The position numbers were made by a program, and so were the translations under genes. 6,447 nucleotides of DNA from an uncultured Planctomycetaceae bacterium (GTDB taxonomy: Bacteria > Planctomycetota > Planctomycetia > Pirellulales > JACPPG01): contig CAMFLN010000191.1 in NCBI GenBank assembly GCA_945957305.1, positions 1-6,447 on the forward strand, in the 5' to 3' direction. The notes under the pieces were generated by a model. It made no database searches, had not been told where the DNA came from, and saw only the letters and a list, made by a program, of their open reading frames with translations. Shown here piece by piece: positions 1 through 6,394 of the stretch. Each line of letters begins with the position of its first letter. The first letter of the stretch is position 1.

Positions 1-1
1 C

Positions 2-580
2 GAAGTACGCAAATTGCTCGAGGCGGGAACCACCGTGGTGGGAGTCGATCTATTCGCCCAGGGAGAATTCAACGCCGACGGAAAGGTGCCCGGCAAAGCC
101 CGCCGCGTGAAGAACGATCGCGCCTTTTCGGGCTTTACGACTGGCTACAATCATCCGCCATTCGCCGATCGTGTGCACGACTTGCTCACGATCATTTCCT
201 TCGTGCGCCATCATGAAGACCATCCCGAGCGCGTCGATCTGGTGGCGCTCGACGGCGCCGGGCCGTGGGGAGCAGCCGCACTGGCTCAAGCGGGGACGGG
301 GGTCGATCGTGCAGCGCTCGACACGGCTGGCTTTCGTTTTGCCAAGCTGACAGAAATCGACGACATGAATTTCCTGCCGGGCGCCGTGAAGTACGGCGAC
401 ATACCTGGATTCTTGTCGCTGGCGGCGCCGCATACCCTGTGGCTGGCCGGCGAAGGGAAAACGGCGCCCGAGATTGTCCAGGCAGCGTATAAAGCCCTCG
501 GCAAACCCACGGCCATCACATCCTATAGCGGCGCCGAGGCCAGTGAAGACGCGAGCGCCGTCGACTGGCTCCTCAAATAG
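2..580 (+). CDS. Alpha/beta-hydrolase (acetylxylan esterase / dienelactone hydrolase-like), C-terminal part, probably catalytically inactive
   Basis: This reading frame is open from the left edge of the window, so the true start lies outside it; 192 residues are visible and end at TAG 578-580. The fold is suggested by a beta strand followed by an acidic turn (TTVVGVDLFAQGE, fragment residues 10-22), a helix and strand leading to an elbow-like turn (VDLVALDGAGPWGAAALA, residues 78-95), and a late strand before the end (APHTLWLAGEG, 142-152). This order matches the last two thirds of acetylxylan esterase or dienelactone hydrolase family proteins. In active members the elbow reads G-x-S-x-G. Here the corresponding residues are G-A-G-P-W, so the serine position is glycine. 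The late strand lacks the usual aspartate, and no histidine follows in the last 48 residues. It may be a pseudo-enzyme or a binding protein; peptidase relatives of the same fold are the main alternative. The family call is fairly secure and the substrate is unknown. The gene converges on the methyltransferase gene. No signal peptide can be judged because the N-terminus is missing. Confidence 0.72.
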   Translation, partial: EVRKLLEAGTTVVGVDLFAQGEFNADGKVPGKARRVKNDRAFSGFTTGYNHPPFADRVHDLLTIISFVRHHEDHPERVDLVALDGAGPWGAAALAQAGTGVDRAALDTAGFRFAKLTEIDDMNFLPGAVKYGDIPGFLSLAAPHTLWLAGEGKTAPEIVQAAYKALGKPTAITSYSGAEASEDASAVDWLLK

Positions 581-582
581 TT

Positions 583-610
583 GGCAGTGGGCAGCGGGCC
601 GAGGGCAGTG
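583..610. repeat. Four tandem 7-bp units, consensus GGCAGTG
   Basis: Starting two bases after the stop codon of the hydrolase gene, four heptamers lie exactly in register: GGCAGTG (583-589), GGCAGCG (590-596), GGCCGAG (597-603) and GGCAGTG (604-610). The first and last are identical, the second differs at one position, and the third is degenerate. The array lies in the spacer between two convergent genes. No hairpin followed by a T-run is present, so it is not a typical intrinsic terminator. Heptanucleotide tandem repeats are known from cyanobacterial genomes as STRR elements; the comparison here is by pattern only. Confidence 0.6.
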
Positions 611-621
611 AAGAGAGCCGT

Positions 622-649
622 GGTCGGTCGTCAGTTGGTACTGGTTAGT
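622..649. repeat. Degenerate second heptad tract, GGTCAGT-like
   Basis: Read in steps of seven, this stretch gives GGTCGGT (622-628), CGTCAGT (629-635), TGGTACT (636-642) and GGTTAGT (643-649). Three of the four units differ from GGTCAGT at one position, and the third unit does not fit well. It follows the GGCAGTG array after an 11-bp break and may be a decayed array of a related unit. The spacer 581-666 therefore consists largely of short-period sequence. The match is imperfect and could be chance in G/T-rich DNA. Confidence 0.35.
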
Positions 650-666
650 TGACTGTTTGTCAAATA

Positions 667-1791
667 CTAACTTCTGCGCCGTGGCCGACTGCTGGCGCGT
701 CGTCCGCCGCGGCTGCCGCCGCGTGTACGTCGGCGCGGTGGTCGCTGTGCCGCGACACAGATTTCTTGTCGACCGTATTGCAACTGCCGCGCAGCGACTT
801 GCGGAAAGCCCCAAGAGCGTATGCGATCAAGATACTCAGGCACATCATCCGCCAGGTTCCATTCCGGTAGCTTGAGCGTCAGCAGTAGCCCTTCGATATG
901 AACGTCTTCGTGCGTGACGATGTCTTCCACGGCATCGAGCGTAAATTCCGGGGCGACATTCATATCCGCCGCGAGCCAGCGCGTTTTGCGGAACTCGCGT
1001 TTACGTACATCTGCCGCACGTTTGCGCAGGTGCGTGAAGTTCGGATTCTCGAGCACCGTGGGGTGAATGACGGCGGGATCAATGCCGGTGACGATCAAGC
1101 CCTGGCTGAGCAAATATTGGCAACTGCCGCCGGGGGCACAGCCCAGTTCCGCGGCATGCTGGCCCGCCTTGATCGGGAACGCCGACCAATCAAGCGACTC
1201 GGCCATTTTCAGATACGCGCGCGAAACCATGTTCGCCGGCGGCGTCGGCTCGTAAAAACCTCCCGCCCTACATGACGGGCCAGACGCCGCTTGATGAAAT
1301 CCGATCCACCACTGGCCGGCATCGACCAGCACGCAGTCCATGACCAAGTTACCGGGCTTGGCGATTGCCGGCGCGGTCGACAGTTTCGCCGCCCAGTCAG
1401 GCGCAGTGCGCACCAGCGCCGCACGGGCGCTCGCGGCCGCCTCGGTCGGACCCGGCTCATAACCATGATCCCCGGCCGCTCGCAGGTCGCGTTGCCACAC
1501 ATGCAAGCCATCGAATTTCCGACCGGCGGCCAGTTGCCAGGCGGCCCGCGCAAGTTCTTCGTCTTCGACGCCAGAGACCTTGCCCAAGGACATGCCAAAG
1601 GCGCGGGCAAATACTGATTTTGGATCGAAGTCGGCCGGCACTGCATACGGCGGAGGCAACTTGAAGGTCAGAAAGCCCGGGCGTGAATAGGCGAAACGAA
1701 AGGTAGGCCACTGGCGCGCAAACTCGCCTTTCACGGCGCGTTCAGCGCCGACCTGGCAAGTCACATACAGAAACTGGGCTTCCGGTTCCAT
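667..1791 (-). CDS. rlmM: RlmM-like 23S rRNA 2'-O-methyltransferase (FtsJ/RrmJ fold) with arginine-rich C-terminal tail
   Basis: A 374-residue protein, close to the 366 residues of E. coli RlmM, which transfers a methyl group from S-adenosylmethionine to the ribose 2'-OH of C2498 in 23S rRNA. Residues 1 to about 60 (beginning MEPEAQFLYVTCQVGAERAV) look like the N-terminal RNA-binding, THUMP-type part. The Rossmann-fold methyltransferase begins near residue 187. The SAM-binding motif I is ELGCAPGG at 215-222, followed by the acidic end of strand 2 in GIDPA. All four members of the K-D-K-E tetrad of 2'-O-methyltransferases can be placed: K195 in SRAYLK, D276 in LAADMN, K307 in LTLKLPEW, and E343 in RQLQYGRQEICV. 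The last two regions resemble the corresponding RlmM segments closely. Residues 350-374 form an added basic tail with RRR and RGG-like groups. The ATG at 1789-1791 has only a weak upstream AGGC. The gene lies 18 bp downstream of the oxidoreductase gene on the same strand and is probably cotranscribed with it. The exact target nucleotide in this organism is inferred, not shown. Confidence 0.82.
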   Translation of the reverse strand: MEPEAQFLYVTCQVGAERAVKGEFARQWPTFRFAYSRPGFLTFKLPPPYAVPADFDPKSVFARAFGMSLGKVSGVEDEELARAAWQLAAGRKFDGLHVWQRDLRAAGDHGYEPGPTEAAASARAALVRTAPDWAAKLSTAPAIAKPGNLVMDCVLVDAGQWWIGFHQAASGPSCRAGGFYEPTPPANMVSRAYLKMAESLDWSAFPIKAGQHAAELGCAPGGSCQYLLSQGLIVTGIDPAVIHPTVLENPNFTHLRKRAADVRKREFRKTRWLAADMNVAPEFTLDAVEDIVTHEDVHIEGLLLTLKLPEWNLADDVPEYLDRIRSWGFPQVAARQLQYGRQEICVAAQRPPRRRTRGGSRGGRRASSRPRRRS

Positions 1792-1805
1792 TTTGCCTGC
1801 TGTGC

Positions 1806-1818
1806 GGAGCTACGCTCC
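1806..1818 (-). repeat. Perfect 5-bp stem, 3-base loop inverted repeat at the oxidoreductase/methyltransferase junction
   Basis: On the minus strand GGAGC-GTA-GCTCC forms a perfect five-pair, GC-rich hairpin with a GTA loop. It overlaps the TAG stop codon of the oxidoreductase gene (1810-1812) and ends 14 bases before the ATG of the methyltransferase gene. No T-run follows, so it does not look like a terminator. In a shared transcript it could influence reinitiation or coupling between the two genes. It is short enough to be chance. Confidence 0.3.
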
Positions 1819-4017
1819 CGCCCCCACGGCAGCCCGGACCGGCGCCCCGACGGTGACCAGCACCGACTTGAAGGCCGGCGTTTTGGAAGCCGGATCCAAC
1901 GTGCGCGGAACCAGCACGTTGCATTCGGGATAATACATCAACACGTTGCCGGCTTTGATCTGATCGAAAGCCCGCACGAGGATACTCGGCATCTGTCCCA
2001 CTTCACTCGAAACAGTGACTCGCTGTTCAGCCCGCAGGCCGCAGCGGGCGATATCGTCGGGATGCATGAGGATGACGTCGCGCCGATCTTGTCCCCGGTA
2101 CAAGTCGTAATCCTCGTAAACCACGGTGTTGAACTGCCCTTCGCTGCGCACCGTCATCAGTCGCAGTTGCCCGTCGCCGGTAGCCAACTCGGGCAAGGCA
2201 TGCGTCTTCAAGCGGGCTTTGCCATCCGGCGTCGCAAAGCGCGGTACGTGAAAGGTGCGGCCGGGAATCTGAAATTCCTGCTTCGACTGGTCGATCGTGG
2301 CGATCTGCTCGTAACCAGGAACGATCGCCGCAATCGCCGCGCGCACGTGATGCGTGTTCTGCATACTGTGCCAATCGACAGGGCGAGTCGCACCCAAGAC
2401 GCGCTGCGCCAGCTCGGCGATCGTCTCGACTTCGCTGCGCGGCCCAGCGTGACGCGCCGGCCCTCCATCGCTCAGGCGGACGAAATTGAACATCGACTCC
2501 TGCGTGGTCGGTTGCGGCTCTTCATCCCGCGCCAGCACCGGCAGAATAATCGTCTCCTCGGCCAGTCCGTGGGCATGGCCTGTGTTGAGCGTCGTGCTCA
2601 GGTACACCAACTGTTCGAGCTTGCCGAGCGCCCGCCCGGCGAACGTGGCATCGGGATTCGACCCATACAAGTTACCGCCCAGGCAACAGCCAAACCGCAG
2701 CCGTCCTGCCGCCGCAGACTCCATGCAGGCCATGGTGTCGAGACCCGGAGTCGTAGGCAGCTGAATGCCGAAGTGGTTTTGCAAGCGCTCGAAGACGGCA
2801 TCCTTCAACTTCGGCGCCACGCCGACCGAGCCGATCCCCTGCACGTTCGAATGGCCGCGGATCGGCAACAGCCCTGCGTGCGGGCGGCCGACCATGCCGC
2901 GCAACAGCGCCAGGTTCGTAATTGCTTCGACATTTTGCACACCGTGGACGTGGTGCGTGATCCCCATCGTCCACGAGAAAACGGCGCTCTTACTCTTGGC
3001 ATACAGCTCGGCGATCGCGTCGATGTCAGCCCGGGTGACGCCCGAGCTATCGTAAATCTCGCTCCAGGAAACGGAATTCAATCGTTCCCGCAGCTCGCTC
3101 CAGCCTGTGCAATGGTCGCGCAGAAAATCTTCCTCGATCGCCCCCATTTCGACGATGCGTTTGGCGATGCCGGTCAGCAGGGCCAGGTCGCCGCCAATGT
3201 CAGGCTGCACATACAGGCTGGCGATCGCGCTGCCGAAGAGCATGCTCCGGGGATCACTGGGAACGCGAAAGTTGACCATCCCGGTTTCGCGGACCGGGTT
3301 GATCACGATGACGTGACCGCCGCGCCGCCGCAGGTGCATCAGCGTGGTCATCAACCGCGGATGATTGCTCGCCGGGTTGCCACCGATCACGAACACCAGG
3401 TCGGCATGATCGAGATCTTCGAGCGTCAGCGTGGCAGTGCCCGTGCCCAGGGTATTCGACAGCGCCACGCCGCTGGCCTGATGACAGTAGTAACTGCAGT
3501 TATTGACATTGTTCGTGCCGTACAAGCGCGCGAACAATTGCACTAGGAAGCCGGCTTCGTTCGAGCTACGGCCGCTGGTGTACCAAAACGTTTCGTCCGG
3601 CGCGACTTCGCCCAGCTTGTCGGCAATGCGGGCAAGCGCGTCGTCCCAGCTTATCGGCTGGTAATAATTCTCGCCGCGCACATAGCGCACGGGCTGTGTC
3701 AAACGGCCGCAATGTTCCAACTCGCGCGGCGAGAAGCACTGCAGTTGCGGGACGGAGTATGTAGCAAAGAAATCTGCCGCGATCCCGCCTTGCATGTCCG
3801 AGACCATGGCCTGCAGCGACTTTTTGCAGACCTCGGGGAAGTGCCCCGCCTCGTTGACCATACCGCCGGCTTGTCCCCCCATGCCCAGGGCGCACGTCTT
3901 GCAAGCATTGCGCGAGCGCATGGCCTTCCACAGCTTCCAAATGCCGCCGGCCTGCCGCGATTTGCTCAAGGTGTAGCGAATGGCTTGCCAGCCGCCGCCG
4001 TGGTTGCGTTTCTTCAT
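1810..4017 (-). CDS. FdhF/YdeP-family molybdopterin-dependent oxidoreductase (formate dehydrogenase alpha-like)
   Basis: A 735-residue cytoplasmic-type molybdoenzyme; no twin-arginine signal or membrane segment is visible. It resembles E. coli YdeP (759 residues) along its length, including the opening MKKRNHGGGW, which is like the MKKK...GGW start of YdeP. That is why I prefer the ATG at 4017 over a GTG at 4059 that would add 14 unconvincing residues. Cysteines C39, C42 and C64 (CKTC ... VC) are the likely iron-sulfur ligands, and YdeP also shows three at these places. The molybdopterin domain contains TSGRSSNEAGF (147-157), NCSYYCHQ with C178 as candidate Mo ligand in the slot that is selenocysteine in FdhF, IGGNPASNHPR (211-221), GITHHVHG (352-359) and RGHSNVQG (387-394). 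The dinucleotide-binding C-terminal domain spans about 618-735 (TVRSEGQFNT ... YRGQDRRDV). Members need a bis-MGD cofactor. The substrate is unknown; YdeP has been linked to acid resistance, but formate oxidation should not be assumed. No fdhD or other molybdenum gene lies in the window. Confidence 0.9.
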   Translation of the reverse strand: MKKRNHGGGWQAIRYTLSKSRQAGGIWKLWKAMRSRNACKTCALGMGGQAGGMVNEAGHFPEVCKKSLQAMVSDMQGGIAADFFATYSVPQLQCFSPRELEHCGRLTQPVRYVRGENYYQPISWDDALARIADKLGEVAPDETFWYTSGRSSNEAGFLVQLFARLYGTNNVNNCSYYCHQASGVALSNTLGTGTATLTLEDLDHADLVFVIGGNPASNHPRLMTTLMHLRRRGGHVIVINPVRETGMVNFRVPSDPRSMLFGSAIASLYVQPDIGGDLALLTGIAKRIVEMGAIEEDFLRDHCTGWSELRERLNSVSWSEIYDSSGVTRADIDAIAELYAKSKSAVFSWTMGITHHVHGVQNVEAITNLALLRGMVGRPHAGLLPIRGHSNVQGIGSVGVAPKLKDAVFERLQNHFGIQLPTTPGLDTMACMESAAAGRLRFGCCLGGNLYGSNPDATFAGRALGKLEQLVYLSTTLNTGHAHGLAEETIILPVLARDEEPQPTTQESMFNFVRLSDGGPARHAGPRSEVETIAELAQRVLGATRPVDWHSMQNTHHVRAAIAAIVPGYEQIATIDQSKQEFQIPGRTFHVPRFATPDGKARLKTHALPELATGDGQLRLMTVRSEGQFNTVVYEDYDLYRGQDRRDVILMHPDDIARCGLRAEQRVTVSSEVGQMPSILVRAFDQIKAGNVLMYYPECNVLVPRTLDPASKTPAFKSVLVTVGAPVRAAVGAGA

Positions 4018-4241
4018 GGTCGTGTTCGACGCAAGAGTGCAGGGGGCGTGAACTAACACCCCCGGCAGGGAGAAATACTCGGGCAGGAGGACAACAACCG
4101 GTCGTGCTCGGACGGCTGTTGCCGCTGTACCTGCAGTCTAGCCTCGCCGAGCAGCGGGCACAAAGGCCGCGGCGGCTCCGATTCAACGGCTGAGAAACGC
4201 CACAAGTCGTGAGGCTGCCAGCAACTGCGGCGCGGATTTGT

Positions 4242-4247
4242 TATAGT
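4242..4247 (+). promoter_or_regulatory. Candidate -10 element TATAGT upstream of the ABC-F gene
   Basis: TATAGT matches five of six positions of the sigma-70 -10 consensus and lies in the only AT-rich patch (GATTTGTTATAG) of a GC-rich spacer, 179 bp before the ABC-F ATG. A good -35 at 16-18 bp is not visible; CTGCCA at 4215-4220 is too far away (21 bp). The opposite strand at 4240-4245 reads TATAAC, also five of six, so the same patch could serve the oxidoreductase gene, or both genes. The evidence is the hexamer and its position only. Confidence 0.3.
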
Positions 4248-4286
4248 GCTGGTCGCCGGCCAAACTGCCGGGTGGCACGGACTATT

Positions 4287-4309
4287 CATGGTCCATGCGC
4301 CGTAGGCGC
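4287..4309. repeat. Two adjoining small inverted repeats in the ABC-F leader
   Basis: CATGG-T-CCATG (4287-4297) is a perfect 11-bp palindrome. Its last base is shared with GCGCC-GTA-GGCGC (4297-4309), a five-pair stem with a GTA loop, so the two cannot both form fully in RNA. They lie about 40-65 bases downstream of the candidate -10 and about 120 bases before the ABC-F start. They could be an operator-like site or leader structure. Both are short and may be coincidental. Confidence 0.25.
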
Positions 4310-4426
4310 CGCTGATGCGAACCGCGCAACCCAGCAGCACCACCGAATGTAGTTCGCCAGGCCCCCAACGGATGATTTCCGCCCCGAAGCCTCGCCCCAA
4401 CTTGCGGGCGTTTGTGTTACGTCCGC

Positions 4427-6340
4427 ATGATCCTGCTCAACGTCGTCCAAGTTGTTAAGCACTACGGCCCCGATCCGGTGCTTGCCGGCGTGAGTTTCGA
4501 GGTCCGACCCGGCGAGAAAATTGGACTGGTGGGGCCGAACGGGGCGGGCAAGACGACACTGCTGTCCATCCTGGCGGGCTTGCAAACCGCCGATGCCGGC
4601 ACAGTCGAGTTGCATTCGTCGGCACGGCTTGAATATCTCGAACAGCAGCCGACGATCGTCCCGGGGCGCACCTTGTGGCAGGAGGCGGCAGCGGCCTTGG
4701 CCAGCCTGACCAGGCTGTCACACGACGCGGAAGAGACCGCGCACGAATTGGCCGCGGCCACCGATCCCGACGAGCGGCAGCGGCTGTCGCGCCGCTTTGA
4801 CCACCTGCAACACGAACTGACGCACCGCGACGCCTACAATATCGATCATCGCATCGAGCGTGTGCTGGAAGGACTGGGTTTCAATCGCGACAACTTTCAG
4901 CAGCCGATCGAACAACTCAGCGGGGGCCAACACAACCGCCTGCTGCTTGCCAAGCTGCTGTTGTCCGAGCCCGACTTAATGCTGCTCGACGAACCGTCGA
5001 ACCACTTGGACGTCGACGCGACGGAGTGGCTGGAAAAGTTCCTCGCCGACAGTGATCAGGCGATGATCATTGTCAGCCATGACCGCTACTTCCTCGACCG
5101 CGTCACCAATCGCACTGCGGAAGTGTTTCGCGGCACGGTCGATTGCTACACCGGCAACTTCTCGGCCTATTGGCGGCAGAAAGAACAACGCCTCGAGGTG
5201 CAGGCCCGCACCTACGAAAAGCAACAAGAACTGATCGCAAAGACAGAAGACTTCATCCGCCGCAATCATTACGGACAAAACCACGCCCAGGCCGAGGACC
5301 GCAAAAAGAAGCTGGCCAAGATCGAACGGATCGAGCCGCCGCGCCGCATCGAAGCACCGCCGATGGGCTTTACACCTGCCGATCGCACGGGCGACATCGT
5401 GCTGCGCGTCGAGCATTTGTCGAAGGCTTACGATCGGCCCCTGTTTCGCGATCTTTCCTTCGACATTCAGCGCGGCGAACGCTGGGGCATTCTGGGCCCC
5501 AACGGTTCCGGTAAGACGACGCTGCTCCGCTGCCTGGTCGGGGATGAGAAGGCCGACGAAGGCCGGATCATCTTGGGCGCGCACGTCCGCGCGGGCTATC
5601 ACGATCAGTTGCTGCGCAGCCTGGATGCTGACCAGCCGGTTGTCGATGCGATCCGTCCGGTGCGCAAGTTGTTCAACGAGCCGCAACGGCGCAGTTTGCT
5701 AGCGCGATTTGGCCTGGTGGGAGATGCCGTTTTTCAAAAGGTGGAAAGTCTCAGCGGCGGGGAACGTAGCCGAGCGGCGCTAGCACAGTTGGCGGCCAAC
5801 GACGCGAACTTTCTCGTGCTCGACGAACCGACGAACCATCTTGATCTGTGGGCGCGTGACGCGCTCGAACAGTCGTTGCGTCAGTTCGACGGCACCGTGC
5901 TGCTGGTGAGCCACGATCGGTATTTCCTCAACCGCGTCGTAGATCATCTGCTGGTCGTCGAGCCAGGACGCTTTCGCGTCGTCGAGGGGAATTACGACAC
6001 GTATCTGCATCTGGTCGCTCAGGGGTTGGCCGGCGGAGGAGAGATCGCGGCAAGCAAAGGGGAGAGCGAAAGGGCCAAGGAAGCGGCCAAACGTCCGGGC
6101 GCGAAGGAAAAAGCGGCTCGGCCCAAGCGCAAATTTCCCTATCGCAAAGTCGCTGATCTCGAAGCCGAGATCTTCGAGCGAGAGTCGCGACTCGAAGCGC
6201 TGCACGCGCAATTAGCTTCGCCCGAGGCGTTGCGTGATGGACAACTGGTGCGGCAGATTCAGGCCGAGATTGCCGAGCAGCGCGCGGCGCTCGAACCACT
6301 TTACCCGCATTGGGAAGAAGCTACGGAGTTAAATTCGTAG
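4427..6340 (+). CDS. ABC-F family ATPase (Uup/EttA-like translation factor)
   Basis: A 637-residue protein with two ABC ATPase domains fused in one chain and no membrane segment, the hallmark of ABC-F proteins, which bind the ribosomal E site and relieve or gate stalled translation. Domain 1: Walker A GPNGAGKTT (36-44), signature LSGGQ (164-168), Walker B LMLLDEP with catalytic E189, then SNHLD, and switch H218 in VSHDR. The charged linker at about 245-322 (WRQKEQRLEVQ ... RNHYGQNHAQAEDRKKKL) is the helical arm that contacts P-site tRNA in this family. Domain 2: Walker A GPNGSGKTT (357-365), signature LSGGE (442-446), LVLDEPTNHLD with E467, and H496. After a Lys/Ala-rich hinge (541-570) comes a predicted coiled coil (572-630), as in Uup (635 residues in E. 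coli). Both sites look intact. I start at ATG 4427 because MILLNVVQVVKHYG is the usual beginning of strand 1; a TTG at 4412 would add five residues. It lacks a clear Shine-Dalgarno. The linker does not mark it as an antibiotic-resistance type, though this cannot be excluded. Confidence 0.93.
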   Translation: MILLNVVQVVKHYGPDPVLAGVSFEVRPGEKIGLVGPNGAGKTTLLSILAGLQTADAGTVELHSSARLEYLEQQPTIVPGRTLWQEAAAALASLTRLSHDAEETAHELAAATDPDERQRLSRRFDHLQHELTHRDAYNIDHRIERVLEGLGFNRDNFQQPIEQLSGGQHNRLLLAKLLLSEPDLMLLDEPSNHLDVDATEWLEKFLADSDQAMIIVSHDRYFLDRVTNRTAEVFRGTVDCYTGNFSAYWRQKEQRLEVQARTYEKQQELIAKTEDFIRRNHYGQNHAQAEDRKKKLAKIERIEPPRRIEAPPMGFTPADRTGDIVLRVEHLSKAYDRPLFRDLSFDIQRGERWGILGPNGSGKTTLLRCLVGDEKADEGRIILGAHVRAGYHDQLLRSLDADQPVVDAIRPVRKLFNEPQRRSLLARFGLVGDAVFQKVESLSGGERSRAALAQLAANDANFLVLDEPTNHLDLWARDALEQSLRQFDGTVLLVSHDRYFLNRVVDHLLVVEPGRFRVVEGNYDTYLHLVAQGLAGGGEIAASKGESERAKEAAKRPGAKEKAARPKRKFPYRKVADLEAEIFERESRLEALHAQLASPEALRDGQLVRQIQAEIAEQRAALEPLYPHWEEATELNS

Positions 6341-6394
6341 TCTTCGCTGCAGTCCAGGAAGATTGTCAATTCCCGGCGGTTCGCGAAGGGGCCT

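Larger units (their letters stand above)
4018..4426. other. Divergent intergenic region of about 409 bp without a convincing gene
   Basis: This stretch separates the divergently transcribed oxidoreductase and ABC-F genes and should hold the promoters for both. I saw one TATA-like hexamer position near 4242 and two tiny inverted repeats near 4290-4309. Minus-strand open frames in it (for example 4053-4400) have a composition rich in Pro, Arg, Cys and Trp, with no recognisable motif, so I do not call them genes. No tRNA, riboswitch core, or stem with T-run was recognised. Neither flanking start codon has a clear Shine-Dalgarno sequence. Confidence 0.6.

Noticed and set aside
50..814. A 254-codon minus-strand open frame across the hydrolase gene
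   Set aside because: It overlaps the better supported hydrolase frame and runs through the repeat spacer into the methyltransferase end. Its composition is unlike a folded protein and no motif is visible.
2062..3546. A 494-codon open frame on the plus strand inside the oxidoreductase gene
   Set aside because: It lies wholly antisense to a strongly supported molybdopterin oxidoreductase. Its product is rich in Arg, His, Gln and Asp with no family motif, as expected for a mirror frame in GC-rich DNA.
4018..4059. A GTG start at 4057-4059 giving a 14-residue longer oxidoreductase
   Set aside because: The family begins with a lysine-rich start followed by GGW, which matches the ATG at 4017. The added residues show no similarity and no ribosome-binding site.
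4053..4400. A 115-codon minus-strand open frame in the divergent spacer
   Set aside because: The product is rich in Pro, Ser, Cys and Trp with no recognisable domain or ribosome-binding site, and it overlaps the probable promoter region.
4976..5686. A 236-codon minus-strand open frame within the ABC-F gene
   Set aside because: It is antisense to two intact nucleotide-binding motifs and the linker of the ABC-F protein, so it is a mirror frame.
6380..6387. TTCGCGAA palindrome downstream of the ABC-F gene
   Set aside because: It is eight bases without extension and without a T-run, and is expected by chance in GC-rich DNA.
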